Positions 1-5,977 of a stretch of DNA of 6,237 bases are shown piece after piece. Made by a program: the position numbers and the translations under genes. This DNA comes from Opitutia bacterium. GTDB lineage: Bacteria; Verrucomicrobiota; Verrucomicrobiia; Opitutales; Seribacteraceae. The stretch covers positions 1 to 6,237 of the forward strand of contig JABGUO010000509.1 of assembly GCA_018646565.1 (NCBI GenBank). Direction: 5' to 3'. Each line of letters opens with the position of its first letter. Position 1 is the first letter of the stretch. A model generated the notes under the pieces. The model was not told where the DNA came from. It did not search any database and worked only from the letters and a program-made list of their open reading frames with translations.

Positions 1-52
1 CTCTCAAAACTTTGTTTGCCTGACCGACCGGCTTCAGCTCAAATTAGAATCA

Positions 53-1537
53 ATGAAATTCAAATCCAGCCTCGCCCTCTTTTATTTATTTCTAAGTGCC
101 TGCCTCTATGGTGATCAACTTGCCGGCAGTCAGCCCAACATTCTCTTTATCCTGACGGATGACCAGGGAAAGGGGGATCTCTCCTGCATGGGCAATCCCG
201 TTTTACGCACTCCAAACTTGGACAAGCTTCATGCTTTAAGCACGAGATTTGATGACTTTCATGTCAGCCCGACCTGCTCACCCACCCGCGGTGCTCTGAT
301 GAGCGGTCGCTCTCCCTTCGAGGTAGGCATTTCCCACACCATCCGTCAACGCGACCACCTTGCCCTTGATGTGGTTACTTTTCCACAAGCCCTACAAGCA
401 GCAGGTTATAAAACCGGAATCTTTGGTAAATGGCATCTCGGAGATGAAAAGGAATATCTACCAAAAGCCCGTGGTTTCGACGAGGTTTTGATCCACGGAG
501 CCGGCGGGATTGGCCAGACCGGCTGGGGAGATTTCTCGGTAAACGAAGAAGAGTGCTACTTTGATAATGTCCTTTTGCACAACGAGGAAATCGTAAAAAC
601 CGAAGGGTTCTGCACCGATCTCTTCTTTCATGCTGGACTGGCTTGGATGAAAGACAGGATAGACGCCAAGGATCCTTATTTTGCCTATATTTCTCTCAAT
701 GCTCCCCACGGGCCAATGATTGCCCCTGAAAAATATAAGCGGAGATTCTTGGACGAAGGATATGGAGAGCGGACTGCCGGCCGATACGGAATGATTGAGA
801 ACATAGACGATAACATTGGGCTGGTCTTATCCAAGCTCAAGGAATGGAATCAGTTCGAAAACACCCTGGTGATCTTCATGACCGACAACGGGATGGCAGG
901 AGCAACAGGAATGAAGAATGGTAAGAAATTTGCCTCTTTTAATCTCGGTATGAAGGGAGCTAAGGCCACGGTTCATGAAGGGGGCACCCGGGTACCAAGC
1001 TTTTGGATGTGGAAAGGCAGAATCAAGGAAGGAGTGGATATCGATGCACTTACCGGACATATTGATTTCTACCGTACGATGTGTGAACTTGCCGGTACGA
1101 AGGTCCCCAAGAGTAAACTTCCTCCCAAGGGACGATCCCTTCTCCCTCTTTTTGATAACCTCAAACCGGAGTGGCCCAACCGAACACTCTTCTTTCACCG
1201 AGGCCGATGGGATGATAAAATTTGGGATCACGACGCAATGGAAACGCACAGGTACAGAAATGGTGCCGCTCGATCTACCCGTTGGAGATGGATCGATAAT
1301 AAAGAACTCTACGACATTAGTTTAGACCCGGGACAGCGGGAGAATGTGGCCAAGAAAAACCCTGAGGTAATGAAGCAAATGAAGGAGGCATACGATGCCT
1401 GGTGGAATACCCTCGGCCCTTTACAGGTAAATGCCGGGAAGGAGCAAATCACTAAGGGCAATTTTCCTTTGCAGAAACGATACCAGAAGAGGATCAAACT
1501 GGGCAAGCTTCCAGAATGGTCACCCAAACCGATTTAA
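53..1537 (+). CDS. Exported formylglycine-dependent sulfatase (type I, arylsulfatase-like), probable lipoprotein
   Basis: A 494-residue type I sulfatase that hydrolyses sulfate esters, probably on a carbohydrate; the exact substrate cannot be read. The fold's landmarks are present in order: metal-binding Asp36-Asp37 in LTDDQG, the modification motif C75-S-P-T-R79 where Cys would become formylglycine, GKWHLG at 125-130, NAPHGP at 216-221, metal-binding TDNG at 277-280, and Lys304 before HEGGTRVP (308-315). The C-terminal ELYDISLDPGQ-type segment (about 418-428) is typical of the family. Length is normal. The N-terminus has Lys2/Lys4, a hydrophobic stretch from about residue 6 to 16 and a lipobox L14-S-A-C17, so a lipid-anchored exported enzyme is predicted; ordinary signal-peptidase cleavage nearby is the alternative. 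The ATG at 53 gives a complete signal peptide, but no clear Shine-Dalgarno precedes it. Maturation needs a formylglycine-generating enzyme encoded elsewhere. It is first in a tight run with the next two genes. Confidence 0.95.
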   Translation: MKFKSSLALFYLFLSACLYGDQLAGSQPNILFILTDDQGKGDLSCMGNPVLRTPNLDKLHALSTRFDDFHVSPTCSPTRGALMSGRSPFEVGISHTIRQRDHLALDVVTFPQALQAAGYKTGIFGKWHLGDEKEYLPKARGFDEVLIHGAGGIGQTGWGDFSVNEEECYFDNVLLHNEEIVKTEGFCTDLFFHAGLAWMKDRIDAKDPYFAYISLNAPHGPMIAPEKYKRRFLDEGYGERTAGRYGMIENIDDNIGLVLSKLKEWNQFENTLVIFMTDNGMAGATGMKNGKKFASFNLGMKGAKATVHEGGTRVPSFWMWKGRIKEGVDIDALTGHIDFYRTMCELAGTKVPKSKLPPKGRSLLPLFDNLKPEWPNRTLFFHRGRWDDKIWDHDAMETHRYRNGAARSTRWRWIDNKELYDISLDPGQRENVAKKNPEVMKQMKEAYDAWWNTLGPLQVNAGKEQITKGNFPLQKRYQKRIKLGKLPEWSPKPI

Positions 1538-1567
1538 CTCAACATACTAACATCAAATAAAATTGTT

Positions 1568-1831
1568 ATGACAGAAGAAAAAGAAAATAACCAAAAAGGA
1601 AATAAACTTGGAATTTGGGCCTTGGTCACTGCAGTACTTAGCTGGGGCTGTATGATGGGAGCCATTCCTATGGGTATCTTAGCTTGGTTTCCTCTTCTCG
1701 CCATTGCTGCAGTCACTTCCGTTCTTAGCCGTAAGACAGCGTTGGGCAAAGTGGCCATCGTCTTACTGATCCTCGAAATCCCTGCATACCTTGTAATTCA
1801 CAGTGTCCAGTTGGCCCCTCAAAATCTTTAA
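1568..1831 (+). CDS. Small hydrophobic membrane protein of unknown function
   Basis: An 87-residue protein whose family I do not recognise. The first 13 residues are charged and polar (MTEEKENNQKGNK), followed by hydrophobic segments at roughly 14-32, 34-53 and 62-79, separated by a basic loop (SRKTALGK, about 54-61). It is therefore an inner-membrane protein with two or three helices. The layout, a polar N-terminus then Gly/Ala-rich helices around a short basic loop, resembles small DUF4190-like proteins, but that is only a resemblance. It starts 30 bases after the sulfatase stop and ends 32 bases before the esterase start, so co-transcription with both is likely. The tight spacing and coherent membrane topology support a real gene. 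No Shine-Dalgarno is evident, as for its neighbours. Confidence 0.75.
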   Translation: MTEEKENNQKGNKLGIWALVTAVLSWGCMMGAIPMGILAWFPLLAIAAVTSVLSRKTALGKVAIVLLILEIPAYLVIHSVQLAPQNL

Positions 1832-1863
1832 TCTCATACGAATCAACGATTAAAGCCCTTTTC

Positions 1864-2766
1864 ATGAAACTTTTCTTCCTATTAATTAGTCTACTTTGCA
1901 CCTGCGTTTTCGTTTCCGGCAAGCAAAACGCTGGCGTACTCCCAACGGACAAAGACATTGACTACGGAGATCATAAGAAGGAAAAGATGAACTTTTGGAA
2001 GTGTGATTCTGAAAGCCATATTGGCGTGCTTTTGGATATCCACGGAGGTGGGTGGATGGGGGGTAAAAAGGATGAATCCAAACATCCAAGCCAATTACAA
2101 AAAGGATACCATCTGGCATCCATTAGTTATCCCCTAGTCAATGAAGGGGATAAACAACCCCAAATGCTTCATGCCGCCCTGCGGGCCGTTCAGTTTTTGC
2201 GATACAAAGCAAAAGAATGGAATATTGATCCTACCCGAATTGTAGCCACCGGAGGCTCGGCCGGTGGGTGTTCCAGCCTGCTCGTTGCCCTGCACGATGA
2301 CATCGCCAGCCCCAAAAGCAAAGACCCCATTGAACGGCAGTCCTCCCGCATTGCAGGTGCCCTAGTGGCCGGCGCCCAGACTACGATGAACCCGTTCATT
2401 ATCAAAGAGCGCATTGGTGAAAAAACCTTTGGCAACCCCATGCCCTACCAACCCTTTGGTGCCGAAACCATTGAGGAACTAACCAACAACTGGGAAGAAT
2501 ATAGAAACCTCGTCCTGCAGTGCTCACCTTTGAGTCATTTAACCAAGGATGACCCTCCCCTACACCTTTTCTACAATGTGAACCGCGAGTTCCCCACCAG
2601 TAAATCACCCAATGGGATCCACAGCCCCATCTTTGGAGAAATCATGTTGGAGGCATGTAAAAAAATCGGGGTGGAATGCCACTTGCAATATCACGAAAAA
2701 GACCGAGCCCAACCTAAAGTGAGCCGCGAAGAATTCTTGAACCGCTTACTCCTAGGCGGCAGTTAA
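1864..2766 (+). CDS. Exported alpha/beta-hydrolase, carboxylesterase/lipase-like
   Basis: A 300-residue alpha/beta-hydrolase of the secreted esterase/acetyl-esterase type. A signal peptide covers about residues 1-19 (Lys2, a run of Leu/Ile/Phe, then VSG before Lys20). The oxyanion-hole motif HGGGW lies at 60-64. The nucleophile elbow GGSAGG at 130-135 gives Ser132 as nucleophile. Two Cys in the signal region (12 and 14) do not form a good lipobox. The C-terminal half is atypical. Where this fold usually has an Asp in a HGxxD-like turn, this protein has PPLHLFYNVNREF (231-243). The catalytic His is ambiguous between His253 (GIHSP) and His277 (YHEKD). It is probably active on acyl or aryl esters, possibly removing acetyl groups from a polysaccharide also attacked by the upstream sulfatase (inference from context). 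The ATG at 1864 places the signal peptide at the N-terminus; no strong ribosome-binding site is seen. Confidence 0.88.
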   Translation: MKLFFLLISLLCTCVFVSGKQNAGVLPTDKDIDYGDHKKEKMNFWKCDSESHIGVLLDIHGGGWMGGKKDESKHPSQLQKGYHLASISYPLVNEGDKQPQMLHAALRAVQFLRYKAKEWNIDPTRIVATGGSAGGCSSLLVALHDDIASPKSKDPIERQSSRIAGALVAGAQTTMNPFIIKERIGEKTFGNPMPYQPFGAETIEELTNNWEEYRNLVLQCSPLSHLTKDDPPLHLFYNVNREFPTSKSPNGIHSPIFGEIMLEACKKIGVECHLQYHEKDRAQPKVSREEFLNRLLLGGS

Positions 2767-2779
2767 TAAGAACTTCTTA
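2767..2779. repeat. 13-base palindrome at the convergent gene ends
   Basis: TAAGAA and TTCTTA (2767-2772 and 2774-2779) are perfect inverted arms around a single C, immediately after the esterase stop codon and overlapping the stop codon of the opposite-strand gene. The AT-rich arms and one-base centre make a stable RNA hairpin unlikely. It may be chance, or part of a weak bidirectional end signal together with the stronger stem at 2800-2818. Confidence 0.35.
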
Positions 2780-2995
2780 AGGATTACTGAATTTATTAAG
2801 GAGCAACCTAATTGCTCCGCCAACCAATCCGATAAGAAAACCACAGAAGCCGATTCCGAAAATAATGAACGTTATCTTCATATGAAAATTCTGTTGAACA
2901 AGTTCTCCAGATGTTGCATCCGGATACGGGAGATCAAAAAAGACCAGCATATAAACTATACCTATTAGGATAGTGAGCAGGCCTCCTATGATCAA
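2777..2995 (-). CDS. Small two-helix membrane protein, 5' end uncertain (TTG start or frameshift)
   Basis: A 72-residue reading frame opening with TTG at 2995; I do not recognise the family. It has a hydrophobic helix at about 2-20, a polar loop with Pro and acidic residues (about 21-40), a second helix at about 41-64 and a short basic tail. Read from the TTG, the first helix has no cytoplasmic flank. The same frame is open a little further upstream to the preceding gene's stop and encodes NEKIPFR, which would supply the missing positive flank but has no ATG. An ATG at 3018-3016, four bases after the alkyltransferase stop, starts in the other frame (MKKFPSVF then TGA). One extra base in the A6 or T6 run would join it to this frame. 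The true gene is thus probably 3018-2777 with a frameshift. It likely shares a transcript with the alkyltransferase and converges on the esterase. Confidence 0.6.
   Translation of the reverse strand: MIIGGLLTILIGIVYMLVFFDLPYPDATSGELVQQNFHMKITFIIFGIGFCGFLIGLVGGAIRLLLNKFSNP
2800..2818. terminator. Strong short stem-loop near the convergent gene ends (possible terminator)
   Basis: GGAGCAA (2800-2806) and TTGCTCC (2812-2818) form a perfect 7-bp stem with a 5-base loop, CCTAA. On the + strand it begins 33 bases after the esterase stop but is followed by GCCAACC, with no T-run. On the - strand it is followed by TTAATAAATT, which is moderately U-rich, but it lies inside the last codons of the small membrane protein. 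Neither orientation is a textbook intrinsic terminator; an mRNA 3'-end structure for the esterase transcript is the most natural reading. Confidence 0.4.
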
Positions 2996-3022
2996 AAAAC
3001 GGAAGGGAATTTTTTCATTTCT

Positions 3023-3328
3023 TCATTGCGAGGAAAAACGGTAAAGAATGCCATCCATTCCTACAACCCGGTCACCCTTTATTTCAACGCCTTCACTTTG
3101 GAGCAACTCGATTTTCTTTTTCACTCCGAGAGCATATCCTCCGATCTCACCATTTTTGCAAACCACCCGGTGGCAGGGAACTTTAATAAGCCTGGGGTTT
3201 CGATTCATGGCCTGCCCAACGGCTCGATACGCACGGATACCGACAGCCTCAGCTAATTCCTTGTATGTGGTCACCCGCCCTTTCGGAACCCGCTGAAGCA
3301 GTTGATAACATTTCTCGTCAAAGGACAT
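3023..3328 (-). CDS. Methylated-DNA--[protein]-cysteine S-methyltransferase, short form
   Basis: A 101-residue MGMT/Ogt-type alkyltransferase that moves an alkyl group from O6-alkylguanine in DNA onto its own cysteine, a single-use cytoplasmic repair reaction. The active-site motif PCHRVV is at 51-56 with Cys52 as acceptor, so this is not an alkyltransferase-like protein with Trp at that position. The preceding helix-turn-helix region has the family's TTYKELA (20-26) and RAVGQAMNRNP (35-45, containing the arginine that flips the base). After the cysteine come GGYALG (63-68), then KKKIELLQSEG (70-80). Only the C-terminal DNA-binding/active domain is present; the roughly 70-residue N-terminal domain of Ogt/human MGMT is absent, as in other known short family members. 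The ATG at 3328 is the natural start. It lies divergent to the 3408 gene across 79 bases, and the small membrane protein follows closely. Confidence 0.93.
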   Translation of the reverse strand: MSFDEKCYQLLQRVPKGRVTTYKELAEAVGIRAYRAVGQAMNRNPRLIKVPCHRVVCKNGEIGGYALGVKKKIELLQSEGVEIKGDRVVGMDGILYRFSSQ

Positions 3329-3331
3329 TGC

Positions 3332-3345
3332 TTAGGCATTCCTAA
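3332..3345. repeat. Inverted repeat in the alkyltransferase leader
   Basis: TTAGG (3332-3336) and CCTAA (3341-3345) form 5-bp arms around the loop CATT, three bases upstream of the alkyltransferase ATG (- strand). On the - strand the upstream arm contains AGG followed by A, the only Shine-Dalgarno-like stretch before that start, with a spacer of about 11 bases. A hairpin could hide this site, but a 5-bp AT-containing stem is weak and may be chance. Confidence 0.3.
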
Positions 3346-3390
3346 AAGAAATGAATAAATCAAGGTAATTTAAAAAAAGTCCCTCACCTA

Positions 3391-3395
3391 AGGAG
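3391..3395 (+). promoter_or_regulatory. Shine-Dalgarno sequence for the GTG-started gene at 3408
   Basis: AGGAG (within TAAGGAG, 3389-3395) lies 12 bases before GTG at 3408. The spacer is longer than ideal, but the match is clear and most other genes here lack one. It supports the GTG as start. The frame upstream has no ATG before the in-frame stop TAA at 3366-3368. The first internal ATG (codon 41) would remove the membrane helix. Confidence 0.55.
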
Positions 3396-3407
3396 TTATT
3401 TTTTAAA

Positions 3408-3908
3408 GTGCATAATAGAAAAATTTATTCAAGAGTGTGGCTTGTGGATCTTGTTACCATCATTGTTATCATTATCGGTTTACTCTTTGCGGGCCTTCTA
3501 TTTTTTGTCGAAGAAGCATTCGAAAAAATGCTCAACCCATTGTTTAGGCTAGTCGGGTTAAACTCCTCCTGTGGACCTCTTGAAATTAGGGCTAAGAAAA
3601 ATGATTCATCGATCGAGCTTGTTATCGAAAACCTAGGAAAATCAAATTCTCAGTTCGTCGCACTCCAAGTAAAAAATACTCAGGGAATGACTTTACATCC
3701 GGTTCCCTTATCCTCATTAGAAGAATCCATTCAAGAACTTGGGGAAAACAAAATAACTGATCTGCGCAAGAAATTCATCAAAGAAAAGCTTGCTCCCAAC
3801 AGTTCAAAAACGATTTACCTAAAACAATCTGAATTGGTGGATTGCTCGCTTGATAGCCTTGAACTATTGGATGCCCACGGTAAGCATTGGTCAGTAATTA
3901 ATGAATAA
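3408..3908 (+). CDS. Bitopic membrane protein with an extracytoplasmic beta-rich domain, unknown function
   Basis: A 166-residue protein whose family I do not recognise. A short basic N-terminus (HNRKIYSR) precedes one long membrane helix at about 13-34, rich in Ile/Val/Leu. A short amphipathic region with acidic residues (35-50) follows, then a soluble domain from about 57 to the end. The soluble part alternates predicted strands (LEIRAKK, SIELVIENLG, FVALQVKN, KTIYLKQSEL, LELLDAHG) with a charged helix at about 102-127, suggesting an immunoglobulin-like sandwich such as those in single-pass accessory proteins. The ELVIENLGKSNSQFVALQV stretch resembles the V-x-N-x-G strand pattern of such domains. 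By the positive-inside rule the domain faces the periplasm. It begins with GTG. The next gene starts 42 bases downstream, so co-transcription with the CvfB-like gene is possible. Base composition is visibly AT-richer than the sulfatase and esterase genes. Confidence 0.7.
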   Translation: MHNRKIYSRVWLVDLVTIIVIIIGLLFAGLLFFVEEAFEKMLNPLFRLVGLNSSCGPLEIRAKKNDSSIELVIENLGKSNSQFVALQVKNTQGMTLHPVPLSSLEESIQELGENKITDLRKKFIKEKLAPNSSKTIYLKQSELVDCSLDSLELLDAHGKHWSVINE

Positions 3909-3950
3909 TCCACTACAAAACCTGCTAAAGAAACGAACATTAATTGATAG

Positions 3951-4412
3951 ATGAGTAATAATTATAACTACGAGTACTTAGATGATACCGTTGAAGAAGG
4001 CGTGTTTACTCCATGGCAAGAGGTCGACATTGAAATATGTTGTTTTACAGATTTGGGAATCAAGGTTGCCATTAACGATGAATATATTGGTTTGGTCTAT
4101 GAGAATCAGGTTTACGGTTACTATGAGGAAGGCCAAAGGCTCAAAGCATATATTAAATGTGTAAGGGAAGATGGAAGGATAGATGTATCCCTACAACCCA
4201 GTCAGGGCAGGCATGTTTATCAAACCACGGACAAAATTTTAGAACATCTCAAATCAAGGGGAGGAAGATCCGACTTTAATGATAAAAGTTCCCCGGAAGA
4301 CATCGTAGATACTTTTCAAATAAGTAAAAAAGTATTTAAACAGGCCATTGGAAAGTTATACAAACAACGTAAAATAAAGATATCCGATCAAGGTATCGAA
4401 CTTGTTAGATAA
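3951..4412 (+). CDS. Short CvfB-like RNA-binding protein (S1 domain plus winged helix)
   Basis: A 153-residue protein matching the C-terminal half of the CvfB/YitL family of RNA-binding regulators. Residues about 23-84 form an S1-type OB fold ending in YIKCVREDGRIDVSLQP (67-83), the family's hallmark. Residues about 88-152 form the winged helix, with DKSSPEDIVDTF (111-122), SKKVFKQAIGKLYKQRKI (125-142) and GIELV at the end, all close to the CvfB consensus. Known members are near 280 residues with three S1 domains before the winged helix; here the first S1 domains are missing. The ATG at 3951 directly follows an in-frame TAG (3948-3950), so the frame cannot extend upstream. The first 20 residues are acidic and Tyr/Asn-rich. 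The role is probably cytoplasmic RNA binding and post-transcriptional control; the target is unknown. No link to the sulfatase pathway is evident. Confidence 0.85.
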   Translation: MSNNYNYEYLDDTVEEGVFTPWQEVDIEICCFTDLGIKVAINDEYIGLVYENQVYGYYEEGQRLKAYIKCVREDGRIDVSLQPSQGRHVYQTTDKILEHLKSRGGRSDFNDKSSPEDIVDTFQISKKVFKQAIGKLYKQRKIKISDQGIELVR

Positions 4413-4528
4413 GGGAACATCGGATTGCACTCATAGGCTCAATCTTATTAATGTGCATGATTGATTTTTTCTGGAGCAGGCTAAAATAACTTTCGTTTTC
4501 TGTGCTTATTTTGTTTAATAATTGATTT

Positions 4529-4532
4529 AAGG
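4529..4532 (+). promoter_or_regulatory. Ribosome-binding site of the SLC13 transporter gene
   Basis: AAGG sits five bases before ATG 4538, good Shine-Dalgarno spacing, and an in-frame TGA at 4523-4525 blocks any longer frame. Together these fix the start at 4538. The rest of the 125-base gap from 4413 is AT-rich; I see TTGATT at 4461 and TAAAAT at 4482, but the 15-base spacing is too short for a confident promoter. Confidence 0.5.
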
Positions 4533-4537
4533 TAGGA

Positions 4538-5953
4538 ATGAAATCCGATGTAAACGGAAGAATTAAAAAATCGTCTACCGATCGCTCCCACTCTCTTCTT
4601 TGGCTTGGACCGCTTCTTTCAGTTGTCGTCGCTTGGTTAGCTCTAGAGTTTGGCGGTCTTACCGCACCAGCATCTATGACACTTGGAGTCGCTATATGGA
4701 CTGCATTATGGTGGATTTTTGAAACTGTACCCATACCAGTCGCTTCCCTCATCCCGCTCGCCTTTCTTCCCATGCTTGGAATCCTCTCTCCTCAAACCGT
4801 GGGGGAAAAGTATGGGCACCCCTTGGTTCTCTTACTGCTTGGTGGGTTTCTTCTATCCAAAGCGATGGAAAAAAGCGGGGCCCATGAGCGCATTGCCGTA
4901 GCCATGGTACGGGCATGCCCAAAGGGGGATAAATTCCTCATCCTTGGTTTCATGGGAACGACCGCATTTTTGAGTATGTGGATTTCGAATACAGCAACCA
5001 CTCTGATGATGTTACCGATGGCACTGGCTGTAATACAAGGAACCCAAAATAAAAAACTTACGATCCCTCTCCTTCTTGGAATTGCCTTTGCCGCCAATGT
5101 TGGTGGTATTGGCACTCCCATCGGCACCCCTCCTAACCTTGTGATGATGGCAGCGTATAAGGACCTCGGGTTTCAGGAACTCTCGTTTAGCGATTGGATG
5201 AGGTTCGGCTTACCAGTGACTCTGGTCATGACACTAGTTATTTGGCTATGGTTAGCCCGAAGCGTATCGGGGAAGGATTCCATATCTCTACCCCATTCAG
5301 GAAACTGGAAAAAAGCGGAGGTTCGTACCCTCTGCGTATTTTGCTTAACCGCCCTCGCCTGGATTACTCGATCGGAACCTTTTGGGGGATGGAAAACCTG
5401 GCTCGACTTACCTGAGGCAAACGATGCCAGCGTGGCCTTCATTGCAGTAATTTTTCTTTTTTGTTTCCCAAATGGCGAAAAAAAGGGGGAGCGTTTACTC
5501 GACTGGAAAACCGCTAATCAAATACCCTGGGGCATGCTCATATTGGTAGGAGCCGGTCTCTGCCTTGGCGAAGGGTTTAAGCAATCAGGACTGAGTGAAT
5601 CGATCGCTTCCGCCCTATCCGGAGTGGAGAACCTACCTGCACTTGGCGTGTTAATCGGAATTTGTTTACTCGTTACTTTCCTAACCGAAATGACCTCCAA
5701 TACCGCAACCACTAACCTTTTGATGCCCATCCTTGGAGCTGCTGCTGTGTCTGCCAACCTCGACCCCAAGTTACTGATGATCCCCGCCGCCCTCAGTGCC
5801 AGCTGTGCCTTCATGCTGCCAGTGGCCACTATCCCCAATGCAATTATTTTTGGAACCGGGCAGGTCAGCGTTTCCAGAATGGCCAGAGAGGGCCTAGTCT
5901 TAAACCTTCTCGGAGTTTTTATCATCACAGTGGTGGTTTATTTTTGCCTCTAA
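4538..5953 (+). CDS. SLC13/DASS-family sodium:anion symporter (dicarboxylate or sulfate)
   Basis: A 471-residue inner-membrane carrier of the divalent anion:Na+ symporter family (CitT/VcINDY type), of normal length. The two pseudo-symmetric substrate/Na+ sites are clear: S150-N151-T152 in WISNTATTLMMLP and S387-N388-T389 in TEMTSNTATTNLLMP. Other signatures are FETVPIPVASLIPL (61-74), GGIGTPIGTPPN (189-200) and ASCAFMLPVATIPNAIIFGTG (421-441). Hydrophobic segments are spread throughout, consistent with about eleven helices plus re-entrant hairpins. Predicted substrates are C4-dicarboxylates, citrate or sulfate; sequence alone does not decide. The last signature normally reads ATPPNA, and here the first Pro is Ile432, next to the second SNT site. 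The next gene is a sulfatase 60 bases downstream, so uptake of an anion released from sulfated or organic-acid-bearing polymers is a plausible role (inference). Confidence 0.93.
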   Translation: MKSDVNGRIKKSSTDRSHSLLWLGPLLSVVVAWLALEFGGLTAPASMTLGVAIWTALWWIFETVPIPVASLIPLAFLPMLGILSPQTVGEKYGHPLVLLLLGGFLLSKAMEKSGAHERIAVAMVRACPKGDKFLILGFMGTTAFLSMWISNTATTLMMLPMALAVIQGTQNKKLTIPLLLGIAFAANVGGIGTPIGTPPNLVMMAAYKDLGFQELSFSDWMRFGLPVTLVMTLVIWLWLARSVSGKDSISLPHSGNWKKAEVRTLCVFCLTALAWITRSEPFGGWKTWLDLPEANDASVAFIAVIFLFCFPNGEKKGERLLDWKTANQIPWGMLILVGAGLCLGEGFKQSGLSESIASALSGVENLPALGVLIGICLLVTFLTEMTSNTATTNLLMPILGAAAVSANLDPKLLMIPAALSASCAFMLPVATIPNAIIFGTGQVSVSRMAREGLVLNLLGVFIITVVVYFCL

Positions 5954-5977
5954 AATAAATGTTTCACAACCTTTCTA

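Noticed and set aside
1..52. Possible end of an upstream gene or promoter for the first sulfatase
   Set aside because: Too short to judge; there is a GACCGACCGG run and a small AAAC/GTTT inverted pair at 7-17, but no convincing coding frame, terminator or promoter.
827..1249. Long antisense reading frames inside the first sulfatase gene (also 458-709 and 1309-1527, - strand)
   Set aside because: They lie entirely opposite a gene with full family motifs, encode low-complexity Ser/Pro/Cys-rich sequence and show no recognisable domain; they are frame shadows.
3026..3296. Two + strand frames across the alkyltransferase region
   Set aside because: The - strand carries the complete PCHRV alkyltransferase; the + frames have no family features and are shadows.
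4461..4487. Candidate promoter TTGATT/TAAAAT before the transporter
   Set aside because: The 15-base spacing is too short and AT-rich sequence produces such pairs by chance; no second element supports it.
4405..4773. - strand frame spanning the gap before the transporter
   Set aside because: Most of it is opposite the transporter N-terminus; the remainder covers the AT-rich leader and has no recognisable features.
5518..5928. 136-codon antisense frame within the transporter gene
   Set aside because: The opposite strand encodes intact SLC13 signatures throughout; this frame has no domain and no independent start signal.
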